Below are positions 7,801-14,334 of a DNA stretch of 14,858 bases, in pieces. This DNA is from Proteobacteria bacterium UBA6908 (lineage in GTDB: Bacteria > Pseudomonadota > Gammaproteobacteria > Acidiferrobacterales > UBA6901), in NCBI GenBank assembly GCA_002451085.1, contig DKBE01000083.1:18440-33297 (forward strand), in the 5' to 3' direction. The notes beneath the pieces were generated by a model. The model made no database searches and was not told the DNA's origin. It worked only from the letters and a program-made list of their open reading frames with translations. The translations under genes and the position numbers were made by a program. Each line of letters opens with the position of its first letter. Positions within the stretch are counted from its first letter, which is position 1.

Positions 7801-9163
7801 CGGGCAGTTACAGGGACTCGGCCCGGTCACCGTTGCGACCCTGGCCGTGCGCCTGGGCGTGGGTTCGCCTGAACTCGACGCGGCGCTGGCGGTCCTTGAA
7901 GGCGAAGGCTTCGCGATGCGCGGCCGGTTCACCCCGGAACTGGAGGAACAGGAATGGTGCGAGCGCCGGCTGCTGGCGCGCATCCATCGCTACACGCTGT
8001 CGCGGTTGCGTGCCGAGATCGAGCCGCTGCCGGTCGCCGACTTCCTGCGCTTCCTGTTCCGCTGGCAGGGGATCGTTTCCGAACCGAAACCGGAAGGTCC
8101 GCAGGCGCTGTCTGCGATCATCGATCAGCTGGAGGGCTTCGAGGCCGCGGCCGGCAGCTGGGAAGCGGACATCCTGCCATTGCGCACCCACCACTACGAT
8201 CCGGAATGGCTCAACACCCTGTGCCTCGCCGGACGTACGCTGTGGCTCCGCCTGACACCGCCCAGGCCAGTGGCCGGCAAGGACAGGGTGAGTGCACCCG
8301 TACGCAGCACGCCGATTGCACTTCTTCCCCGCCGTACCCAGGGACTGTGGCAGCACCTGGCGGCGCGGCGCTCGGCAGACATGCCACGCCTGAGTCCGCG
8401 CGCGCAGAGCGTGCTCGATTTTCTTCGCGCACAAGGCGCGTCATTCTTCGATGACATCGTCACCGGCACCGGCCTGCTGAAATCGCAAGCCGAGGAAGCG
8501 CTGGCCGAACTGGTGGCCGCCGGCCTCGTGCACGCCGACAGCTTTGCTGGTTTGCGGGCGCTGCTGATGCCGGCCGAAAAACAGCGGAAACGGCAGCGGC
8601 GTACCGGACAATTCGGAATCGAGGAAGCCGGGCGCTGGACACCCCTGAAGCGCGGCGTGGAAACTGCCACGTCCGGCATGCCGGCAGCTGAACATGTTGC
8701 CCGGGTGCTGCTGAAGCGCTACGGCGTGGTGTGCAAGCGCCTGCTGGAACGTGAGTCCGCTTGCCTCCCGTCGTGGTATGACCTGCTGCAGGTCTATCGC
8801 CGGCTCGAGGCGCGCGGCGAGATCCGCGGCGGCCGGTTCGTGACCGGGCTGAGCGGTGAGCAATACGCGTTGCCGGAAGCCGTGGCCGGGCTGCGCGCAC
8901 TGCGCAAGGAACCCGCCGATGGCCGACTGGTGTCGCTCAGCGCCTCCGACCCGCTCAATCTCGTCGGCATCCTCACTCCCGGTGCGCGCGTGCCGGCCCT
9001 GGCCGGAAATCGCGTGCTATACCGCGACGGCGTGCCGATTGCCGTTCAGGTTGGCGGCGAGGCACAGTTTCTCGAAACCCTGGCACCCGGCGATGAATGG
9101 GCGGCGCGCAATGCCCTGCTGCGCTCGCCGCTCGCGCCCGGAGTGCGGTCCTACCTGCACTAG
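4844..9163 (+). CDS. lhr: Lhr-type ATP-dependent DNA helicase (large helicase-related protein)
   Basis: The product has 1439 residues when started at ATG 4844, against 1538 for E. coli Lhr. A TTG at 4784 would add 20 residues of no family resemblance, so ATG is preferred though its Shine-Dalgarno is weak. Visible motifs are Walker A APTGSGKT (42-49), DEIH (167-170), SAT (203-205) and QRVGRA (from 363). The core is followed by a winged-helix and a family-specific domain, and a long C-terminal extension of about 550 residues. In E. coli this extension resembles DNA-glycosylase-related winged-helix proteins and has been reported to carry uracil-DNA glycosylase activity. Lhr is a 3'-5' translocase acting in DNA repair. 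No frameshift or internal stop is seen. The gene probably shares a transcript with the membrane protein that starts 2 nt later. Confidence 0.93.
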   Translation: MPLQSFHPAVARWFASAFPAPTAPQLEAWPAIRAGRHTLIAAPTGSGKTLAAFLAAIDDLVTDGVDRPLADETRVLYVSPLKALSNDIERNLRWPLNGIRAQLDVLGQSPVDIRVAVRTGDTTPGERAAMKKQPPHILVTTPESLYLLLTSESGRAMLATVKSVIVDEIHAVAGSKRGSHLALSLERLTSLVAPGALTRIGLSATQKPIEDVARFLVGTDALDADGAPACAIVNTGHVLRRDLALELPGAPLEAVMSGEVWEQAYNRLAELVHAHRTTLVFANTRRMVERVTRHLSERLGKEIVAAHHGSLSKEQRFESEQRLKDGKLRVLVATASLELGIDIGDVDLVCQLGSPRSIATFLQRVGRANHAVGGIPKGRLFPLSRDELVESAALLDAVHRGELDRLIIPPKPLDVLAQQIVAEVAARDYGEDELYALVRRASPYCDLGRHEFDAVLHMLSEGYATRRGRRSAYLHRDAVNRRLRARKGARLTALTNGGAIPDNADYRVLLAPTDTFIGTLNEDFAIESQAGDIFQLGNASYRIIKIESGTVRVEDARGAPPSIPFWIGEAPARTDELSAAVARLRATINDHLPEISADTLAATVEWLMRELHLDHSAARQLTDYLAAAKGMLGVLPTQDTLVLERFFDETGGQQLIVHSPFGSRVNRAWGLALRKRFCRKFNFELQAAVTEDAIILSLGETHSFPLEDVAKYLNSRSVRTVLVQALLAAPLFTTRWRWVANIALAIKRFRGGKKNPPQFQRIEAEDLVAVVFPDQIACAENLVGDREVPDHPLVNQTLADCLTEAMDIEALETLLGALENGDKTIVARDLPHPSPLALEILNARPYGFLDDAPLEERRTQAVASRRWLDPAEAAEFGQLDHEAIARVRDEAWPAIDNADELHDALMLFGALPPLESAQFLFESLVRDRRATRLTLPEQHSLWIAAERLPMLQAIYSQAAIEPALIAPAEFAMRTWTRSEALVELVRGQLQGLGPVTVATLAVRLGVGSPELDAALAVLEGEGFAMRGRFTPELEEQEWCERRLLARIHRYTLSRLRAEIEPLPVADFLRFLFRWQGIVSEPKPEGPQALSAIIDQLEGFEAAAGSWEADILPLRTHHYDPEWLNTLCLAGRTLWLRLTPPRPVAGKDRVSAPVRSTPIALLPRRTQGLWQHLAARRSADMPRLSPRAQSVLDFLRAQGASFFDDIVTGTGLLKSQAEEALAELVAAGLVHADSFAGLRALLMPAEKQRKRQRRTGQFGIEEAGRWTPLKRGVETATSGMPAAEHVARVLLKRYGVVCKRLLERESACLPSWYDLLQVYRRLEARGEIRGGRFVTGLSGEQYALPEAVAGLRALRKEPADGRLVSLSASDPLNLVGILTPGARVPALAGNRVLYRDGVPIAVQVGGEAQFLETLAPGDEWAARNALLRSPLAPGVRSYLH

Positions 9164-9165
9164 CC

Positions 9166-9801
9166 ATGGTACGGATCGCCTGGCTTTCGGCCTACGCGCT
9201 GGCCATGGCGCTGGTCGAGGCGGCGCTCGTGATCCACCTGCGACACGTCTACTATCCCGCCGACCCGCCGTCACTGTTCCCGCTGGTGCTGCTTTCGCCC
9301 GACGATTTCCGACTTGAACTCGCCCGTGAGTTGGCCACGGTGGTGATGATTGTCGTCGTCGCGTTGCTCGCTGAACGAAATTGGTCGCGACGCTTTGCCG
9401 CGTTTGTCTTCGTATTCGGGCTCTGGGACCTGGGTTATTACGTTTGGCTCAAGTTGTTTCTCGACTGGCCGCGCCACTGGCTCGAGTGGGATGTGCTGTT
9501 TCTCATTCCCTGGCCGTGGTTCGGGCCGTGGCTGGCTCCGGCGATGATCGCATTGCTGTTCACGCTATGGGGCGGTTGGCTGTTGAGCGTTGCGCGCTCT
9601 CCGCGCTGGAGCCTCGGAACCGTCCTGTTGTTTCTGGTCGGCTCCCTGGCGGCGCTCGCCGCCTTTCTCGCACCGGCGTGGCCGTTACTGCCCGGCGGCG
9701 ACCCGGCATTCCGCAGTTTCGTGCCGGATCACTTCGCCTGGCTGCTGTTCCTGAGCGGTTTCGCTGCCATGGCCGCGGCGTTGCTGAAGGCTGCGCGTTG
9801 A
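9166..9801 (+). CDS. Conserved multi-pass membrane protein of unknown function
   Basis: ATG 9166 lies 2 nt after the lhr stop, giving 211 residues. A longer in-frame start would overlap the end of lhr by about 70 bases and add no membrane segment. About six hydrophobic segments are visible, with short loops. One is an aromatic-rich stretch (WDLGYYVWLKLFLDWP, about residue 86), soon followed by WDVLFLIPWPWFGPWLAP. I recognise this tryptophan- and proline-rich pattern as recurring in uncharacterised bacterial membrane proteins, but know no function. There are no conserved charged residues in the membrane segments that would suggest an ion channel or enzyme. Co-transcription with lhr is implied by spacing, although a functional link to a DNA helicase is not obvious. 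It ends 22 nt before the convergent gene's stop. Confidence 0.8.
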   Translation: MVRIAWLSAYALAMALVEAALVIHLRHVYYPADPPSLFPLVLLSPDDFRLELARELATVVMIVVVALLAERNWSRRFAAFVFVFGLWDLGYYVWLKLFLDWPRHWLEWDVLFLIPWPWFGPWLAPAMIALLFTLWGGWLLSVARSPRWSLGTVLLFLVGSLAALAAFLAPAWPLLPGGDPAFRSFVPDHFAWLLFLSGFAAMAAALLKAAR

Positions 9802-9823
9802 CCGCGACCAACCGGTACCCGCG

Positions 9824-10981
9824 TCACTCTGTCGTATTCGGCTCCGGGGCATTCACTGCCGCCAGCAGCATGTCGTGGATCCACAGAAAATTGATTGGCG
9901 ACAAAGCGTCCACGCGGTATTTGCGCGGCTTCAGAAATGAGATGGGATAGCGTGCCTGGTGACTGCCGCCGTCGACACGCAGTGTGGCGCCATCGGCGGC
10001 CGTCAGCATGATCGACCCGTCGAGCAGGTACAGGTTCCAGGCATCGCTCACATCATTGTCGAGCAGATGCGCACCGCCGGGAGCGCTATACAACAGGCTG
10101 CGCGCCGCCAGTTCATTGAGCGTCGGTTCGTCCATCTCGCGGAATTGCACAAACTCGCGCAGGCGCTCGGGCTTCACCGGCGTATGCGGGATACGCAACC
10201 AGCACTCGATACGGTCCACGCGTTCCGACTCGTGCGGACGGTAGAGATCCACCTGCGGCAAGGTGACCTCATCCATCAGTTGCCAGTCCGGAACGTCGCC
10301 GAGTACCGGCTCCGGCACCGGCACCGTGTCACCCGGCTCGAAACTGCGTTCCATGAGTTCGTAGGACGATTCACAGCGCAGCTGCTTGTTGATCAGCAAA
10401 CGCTGCAGGAGCGTGTTGAGTGTGCGAATCGCCGGGCTATCGTGGGTCCGGTGCTCGCCCAGCGTTGCCAGGTTCAGGACATCCATCACTCGGTCTTCTG
10501 ATTCCTCTGGCAACAGTGCACGCCCCAGCGAGGCCGCGCGATCCGCCAGTCCGGTCGGAACTGCATACAACACCGGGCAATACACCGGTGTGTCCGGCCG
10601 GCTTTCACGCCGGTATTCGAGCATCAGTTCCATGCCGCGGTACAGGCTGCGGTGTCGCTGACGCTGCTGGAAGGAAGTCAGGCCCCCGCGTACCCGTCCG
10701 CCGGCGGGATAAAGGGCGCGCACCACCTGATCCTCGAACGACAGGGTGGCGCTCGCCCATGGATGCGAGCCGGCGGTGTAGTGCACAATTGCCACCCGTC
10801 GCTCACCGGCATGCGGGTCGGTACGGTAGGCGTCCAGAAACCCGCGAATGTGGCCGGCCAACGCCTGGGTCAGCGCGGCACTGGTGCGCAGACCGTATCC
10901 GGCTTCGAGCACACCCAGATCCCCGCTTTCCGTGAGGATGCAGATACCGGGTGGCAGATTGGTGAGATAACTGGTGGGCAT
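9824..10981 (-). CDS. Uncharacterised protein with C-terminal cyclic-nucleotide-binding-like domain
   Basis: The product has 385 residues when started at ATG 10981; a GTG at 11080 would overlap the divergent gene's ribosome binding site and adds an unlikely leader. The C-terminal part (about residues 285-375) reads as a CRP-type beta barrel: APGGAHLL, then NLYLLDGSIML, then a GGSHQARYPISFL turn and PRKYRVDA, ending FLWIHDMLL. The arginine of the PR.. segment corresponds to the phosphate-binding position, but the usual FGE glutamate is absent. Ligand binding is thus uncertain. There is no helix-turn-helix after the barrel, so it is not a CRP/FNR regulator in the usual sense. The N-terminal 280 residues match no family I know. 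They include LTNLPPGICILTESG near the start and a mixed alpha/beta pattern. No membrane segment or signal peptide is visible. It is divergent from the phosphodiesterase operon across a 100-nt gap. Confidence 0.65.
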   Translation of the reverse strand: MPTSYLTNLPPGICILTESGDLGVLEAGYGLRTSAALTQALAGHIRGFLDAYRTDPHAGERRVAIVHYTAGSHPWASATLSFEDQVVRALYPAGGRVRGGLTSFQQRQRHRSLYRGMELMLEYRRESRPDTPVYCPVLYAVPTGLADRAASLGRALLPEESEDRVMDVLNLATLGEHRTHDSPAIRTLNTLLQRLLINKQLRCESSYELMERSFEPGDTVPVPEPVLGDVPDWQLMDEVTLPQVDLYRPHESERVDRIECWLRIPHTPVKPERLREFVQFREMDEPTLNELAARSLLYSAPGGAHLLDNDVSDAWNLYLLDGSIMLTAADGATLRVDGGSHQARYPISFLKPRKYRVDALSPINFLWIHDMLLAAVNAPEPNTTE

Positions 10982-11081
10982 GAAATGGATTCCGTCTCTG
11001 TAGCATAGCAGTACAATTTCCAGGCGGAGTCGCCAGCTTCCACGGCACGGTGCTACATTGGGCACAAACGAGGATGACACG
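10982..11081. promoter_or_regulatory. Divergent intergenic region between the CRP-barrel gene and the phosphodiesterase operon
   Basis: This 100-nt region separates two divergent starts and must hold or adjoin two promoters. On the plus strand TGCTACATT (11051-11059) resembles an extended -10. On the minus strand TGCTATGCT within 11003-11013 is similar. Neither has a convincing -35, so both are weak. Confidence 0.3.
11070..11073 (+). promoter_or_regulatory. Ribosome binding site deciding the phosphodiesterase GTG start
   Basis: GAGG lies 8 nt before GTG 11082. It argues for this GTG rather than the TTG at 11058, which has no Shine-Dalgarno and would add eight non-conserved residues. Confidence 0.55.
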
Positions 11082-11831
11082 GTGCCAATCCCGGAACTGG
11101 TGGCCCACCGCGGCTACGCCCTGCATTACCCGGAAAACACCCTGATCGCGATACAGGCGGCGATCGATGCCGGCGCGCGTTATGTCGAAGTGGACGTACA
11201 ACTGAGCGCCGACCAGGTTCCAATGCTGTTTCACGATCGCAACCTCGACCGCCTGTGCCGGGCACGCGGCCGGATTCACGAATTCACTCGCGAGCAATTG
11301 CGTGCCTTCCACGTGTCAGACGTGGATCGGTTTGGCCACGCCTATGCGCAGACACCGATTGCCACACTCGCGGAGCTGGCAGCGCTGCTGATCAACCACC
11401 CGACCGTCACGGCCTTCATCGAAATCAAACGCGCCGCGGTTGAGCACTTCGGCACGACCGTGGTGCTCAACCGGGTGCTGCAGGCCCTGGCTCCGGTGAT
11501 GACGCACTGCGTACTCATCTCCTACAACGTCCCGGTATTGACCGAGGCGCGCCAGCATGGCGTCGACCGTGTCGGCGTGATCCTGGAAAAATGGCACCAC
11601 CATCGCAATCCGGAAGTGCTGGCGATCCATCCTGACTATCTGTTCTGTGATGCCGCTGATTTGCCGCCGTTCGGGGAGCTCGACACGGCCGGCGCCAGGG
11701 TCGTGATCTACGAAATCACCGATCCGGAGATGGCGTTGCGTCTGGCGGCGCGGGGTGTCAGGTTCATCGAGACCTTTGCAATCGGTGAAATGCTCCAATC
11801 GCTCGAAGCGTTGCGTGCTACGGCCGGATGA
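11082..11831 (+). CDS. Glycerophosphodiester phosphodiesterase
   Basis: This 249-residue protein starts at GTG and matches the cytoplasmic, UgpQ-type length. The catalytic residues of the family are in place: VAHRG (H9, R10), YPENT (E18), VEVDVQ (E36, D38) and LFHDRNLDR (H51). The EIK block (about residue 116) and the C-terminal GVRFIET (about residue 226) complete the TIM-barrel pattern. It hydrolyses deacylated phospholipid head-group diesters to glycerol-3-phosphate and an alcohol, using a divalent metal. No signal peptide is present, so it acts inside the cell. Its stop overlaps the next start as ATGA, and that gene encodes a GlpD-like oxidoreductase, the natural consumer of glycerol-3-phosphate. 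This makes a two-step route plausible. It is first of four tightly packed genes. Confidence 0.9.
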   Translation: MPIPELVAHRGYALHYPENTLIAIQAAIDAGARYVEVDVQLSADQVPMLFHDRNLDRLCRARGRIHEFTREQLRAFHVSDVDRFGHAYAQTPIATLAELAALLINHPTVTAFIEIKRAAVEHFGTTVVLNRVLQALAPVMTHCVLISYNVPVLTEARQHGVDRVGVILEKWHHHRNPEVLAIHPDYLFCDAADLPPFGELDTAGARVVIYEITDPEMALRLAARGVRFIETFAIGEMLQSLEALRATAG

Positions 11832-12991
11832 CGGGAAACGTCGATGTCGTGGTGATCGGTGCCGGCATCCAGGGTGCTGGCTGTGCCCAGGCACTGAGTG
11901 CCGCCGGACATTCGGTGTTGGTGCTGGAGAAAACCGGAATTGCCGCCGCCACTTCCTGTCGTTCGAGTAAATTGATCCATGGCGGATTGCGATATCTGGA
12001 AACCGGTCAATTCTCACTGGTGCGCGAAAGCTTGCGCGAGCGCGATATTCTGCTGCGCATCGCGCCGAGCCTGGTACGGCTCGTGCCGTTTCACATCCCG
12101 GTGTACCGCGACACGAGCCGCCACCGCGTCACGATCCGCGCCGGGCTCGCCCTCTATGCAGTACTCGACAACCTGCGTCGCACCTCCTGGTTCTCAACCG
12201 TGCCCCGGCGGCACTGGGATGCGCTCGACGGCCTCACCACTGATGGCCTCAAGGCGGTGTTCCGCTATCAGGACGCCCAAACCGACGATGCCAGGCTCAC
12301 TCAGGCGGTCATGCGTTCGGCCCAAGCGCTCGGTGCTGAACTCACCTGCCCGGCGGAATTTATCGCTGCCGTGCGCACCCCCACTGGCTTCGAGGTACGT
12401 TTCCGGTCAACCCATGGCGAGCAGCACTGCCAGACACAGGCGCTGGTGAATGCCACCGGTCCGTGGGTCAACGAAACGTTGACGCGCATCGCCCCACTAC
12501 CGTCATTGCCGGACATCGATCTCGTGCAGGGCACACACATTGTGTTCGACGGGCCGCTGCAGCAGGGCATCTATTACACTGAGGCCGAAGACCGGCGTGC
12601 GGTGTTCGTCATGCCGTGGCGCAGCATGACGCTGGTCGGCACCACCGAAACCCGATTTCATGGCAACCCGGCCGAGGCGCAACCGCAGCCGCAGGAGCTG
12701 GAGTACCTGAAGCGCACCATGCGACGCTACTTTCCGAACCGGGATCTGCAGCAGCGTGATGCATTTGCCGGACTGCGGGTGCTGCCACGCGGCTCCGGCG
12801 CGGCCTTTACGCGACCGCGCGAGACCCTGTTCATGACAGACGAGACGATCCGCCCCAGGCTGGTGAGCGTGGTTGGCGGCAAACTCACCGGTTATCGCGC
12901 CGCGGCCGCTCGCGTTGCTGCGATCCTGAGCGCTACACTGCCGACACGACCGCAGCGCGCCGATACGGCCAGACTGGAGCTGAATCCGTGA
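11828..12991 (+). CDS. GlpD-like FAD-dependent glycerol-3-phosphate dehydrogenase, short form
   Basis: The 387-residue product starts at the ATG that overlaps the previous stop (ATGA). It has the FAD Rossmann motif GAGIQG (residues 11-16) and the strongly GlpD-like SSKLIHGGLRYLE (about residues 46-58). VNATGPWVN (about residue 214) and VVGGKLTGYR (near residue 350) are also family hallmarks. E. coli GlpD has 501 residues; here the protein stops soon after the FAD domain, so the C-terminal helical domain (DAO_C) is missing. The end is not a frameshift remnant: the stop overlaps the next gene's start as GTGA, in an intact operon. Glycerol-3-phosphate oxidation to dihydroxyacetone phosphate is likely given the phosphodiesterase upstream. 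Another hydroxy-acid substrate is possible. It would be a peripheral membrane protein feeding quinone. Confidence 0.82.
   Translation: MTGNVDVVVIGAGIQGAGCAQALSAAGHSVLVLEKTGIAAATSCRSSKLIHGGLRYLETGQFSLVRESLRERDILLRIAPSLVRLVPFHIPVYRDTSRHRVTIRAGLALYAVLDNLRRTSWFSTVPRRHWDALDGLTTDGLKAVFRYQDAQTDDARLTQAVMRSAQALGAELTCPAEFIAAVRTPTGFEVRFRSTHGEQHCQTQALVNATGPWVNETLTRIAPLPSLPDIDLVQGTHIVFDGPLQQGIYYTEAEDRRAVFVMPWRSMTLVGTTETRFHGNPAEAQPQPQELEYLKRTMRRYFPNRDLQQRDAFAGLRVLPRGSGAAFTRPRETLFMTDETIRPRLVSVVGGKLTGYRAAAARVAAILSATLPTRPQRADTARLELNP
12976..12979 (+). promoter_or_regulatory. Ribosome binding site for the thioesterase GTG start
   Basis: GGAG is 8 nt before GTG 12988. The alternative ATG 12997 would be 17 nt away, so GTG is preferred. 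The GTGA overlap with the upstream stop suggests translational coupling. Confidence 0.55.
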
Positions 12992-13482
12992 ACGCCATGC
13001 CCCGCATTGATCGCACCACCCTGAACCAGCTGGAGCAAACGCTGCATCACGAAATTCCGCTCAGCCGCGCCATGGGTATTCAGGTCGTGCGCTTGGATGC
13101 ACAGGGGTTGGCGCTCTCAGCGCCGCTCGCCGCCAACATCAATCACAAGCACACGGCCTTCGGTGGCAGCCTCGCGACACTGGCCACTCTTGCTGGCTGG
13201 GGGCTGCTGCACCTGCTGTTGCACGGTCATCCACCTGCCACCATCGTCATCCAGGATAGTCATGCGCGCTACCGGCGACCGGTCACTGATGACTTCACGG
13301 CAATCTGTGCACTTCCCGAGTCGGAGGCACTGACCACGTTCCTGCAAACACTGATACGCCGGGGCATGGCACGCATCGATCTAACGGCCAGCATCCCGGT
13401 CGGTGGCCGGCCAGCCGTTGAGTTCGCCGGGCGCTTCGTGGCCTTCGACAGTACTCGCGCACCGGCCATCGGACCGGCATAA
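12988..13482 (+). CDS. YiiD C-terminal-type thioesterase (hotdog fold)
   Basis: The 164-residue product resembles the C-terminal thioesterase domain of E. coli YiiD (FabY), here as a stand-alone protein lacking the N-terminal acetyltransferase domain. The signature runs from HHEIPLSRAMGI (about residue 20) to HKHTAFGGSLATLATLAGW (about residues 53-71), where TAFGGS lies at the hotdog active-site helix. Hotdog thioesterases cleave acyl-CoA or acyl-ACP. The substrate is not known here. It follows the GlpD-like gene with a GTGA overlap and precedes the Tag fusion by 9 nt. Its operon partners release glycerol-3-phosphate, so a link to lipid turnover or precursor supply fits, but this is inferred from context. 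Confidence 0.8.
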   Translation: MNAMPRIDRTTLNQLEQTLHHEIPLSRAMGIQVVRLDAQGLALSAPLAANINHKHTAFGGSLATLATLAGWGLLHLLLHGHPPATIVIQDSHARYRRPVTDDFTAICALPESEALTTFLQTLIRRGMARIDLTASIPVGGRPAVEFAGRFVAFDSTRAPAIGPA

Positions 13483-13491
13483 AGGCCCACC

Positions 13492-14334
13492 ATGCCGACC
13501 AAGCACCGCGCCCTTCAGGCCCTGGAAAATTTAGGGCCTACGAGCATACGCTGGCTGAATACCATCGGCGTGCATACCGACCGTGACTTGGAACAGCTGG
13601 GCAGCATCGATGCCTATCGCCTGCTGAAGAATCACGGCTTCAATGCCAGTCTCAATCTCGTCTATGCCATTGAAGGCGCACTACGCGGATGCGCCTGGCA
13701 GCGCCTGCCATCAAAACTTAAAACTGAATTAAAGGCACGTGCCGCCGATACGTTGAAACCACGTTGTGCCTGGCCGCACGGCGACCCGCTGATGCTTCGC
13801 TACCATGACGAGGAATGGGGTGTACCGGTGCACGATGACCGAAAACATTTCGAATTCCTGATTCTCGAGGGCGCACAGGCCGGTCTTTCATGGCGTACGG
13901 TACTGCATAAACGCGCCGGTTACCGGGATGCCTTCGCCAATTTTGATCCGCGGCGTGTCGCGCGCTTTGATGTCCGCAAGGTGAAAACGCTGCTCAGGAA
14001 CGACGGCATCATCCGCAATCGCCTCAAGGTGGAGTCGGCGATTACCAATGCGCGCGCGTTTCTGGCCGTACAAAGGGAATTTGGCAGTTTCGACCGCTAC
14101 GTCTGGCGGTTCGTCGGCGGCCGGCCGCTCATCAACCGTTGGCGCTCCCTGGCCGAGATCCCGGCCCAGACCCGCGAATCGGACGCACTCAGCGCCGATC
14201 TCAAGCAGCGCGGTTTCCGATTTGTCGGCTCAACGATCATTTACGCACACATGCAGGCGGTTGGCATGGTCAATGACCACACCATTGAATGCTTTCGCCA
14301 CCCCGCGACGCGGAAGCGACGAACACCGCGCTAA
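13492..14334 (+). CDS. TfoX_C domain fused to DNA-3-methyladenine glycosylase I (Tag)
   Basis: The 280-residue product starts at ATG 13492, 6 nt after an AAAGG. Residues 8-80 match the TfoX/Sxy C-terminal domain: ALENLGPTSIRWLNTIGV, the LGSIDAYRLL helix and LVYAIEGALRGCAW. Residues 91-270 are a full Tag. Zinc ligands C92, H105, H263 and C267 sit at the same intervals as C4, H17, H175 and C179 of E. coli Tag. E126 and W134 match the E38 and W46 pocket residues; Y13 is replaced by M101. Tag excises 3-methyladenine from alkylated DNA. The N-terminal domain is not found on E. coli Tag and resembles a helix-hairpin-helix-like module, so it may add DNA binding; that is inference. It is the last gene of the operon, and its stop overlaps the convergent ATPase gene by 4 nt. 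Confidence 0.9.
   Translation: MPTKHRALQALENLGPTSIRWLNTIGVHTDRDLEQLGSIDAYRLLKNHGFNASLNLVYAIEGALRGCAWQRLPSKLKTELKARAADTLKPRCAWPHGDPLMLRYHDEEWGVPVHDDRKHFEFLILEGAQAGLSWRTVLHKRAGYRDAFANFDPRRVARFDVRKVKTLLRNDGIIRNRLKVESAITNARAFLAVQREFGSFDRYVWRFVGGRPLINRWRSLAEIPAQTRESDALSADLKQRGFRFVGSTIIYAHMQAVGMVNDHTIECFRHPATRKRRTPR

Noticed and set aside
9097..9165. An upstream in-frame start for the membrane protein, overlapping lhr
   Set aside because: The extension of 23 residues overlaps the lhr end by about 67 bases and has no membrane or conserved character; ATG 9166 is preferred.
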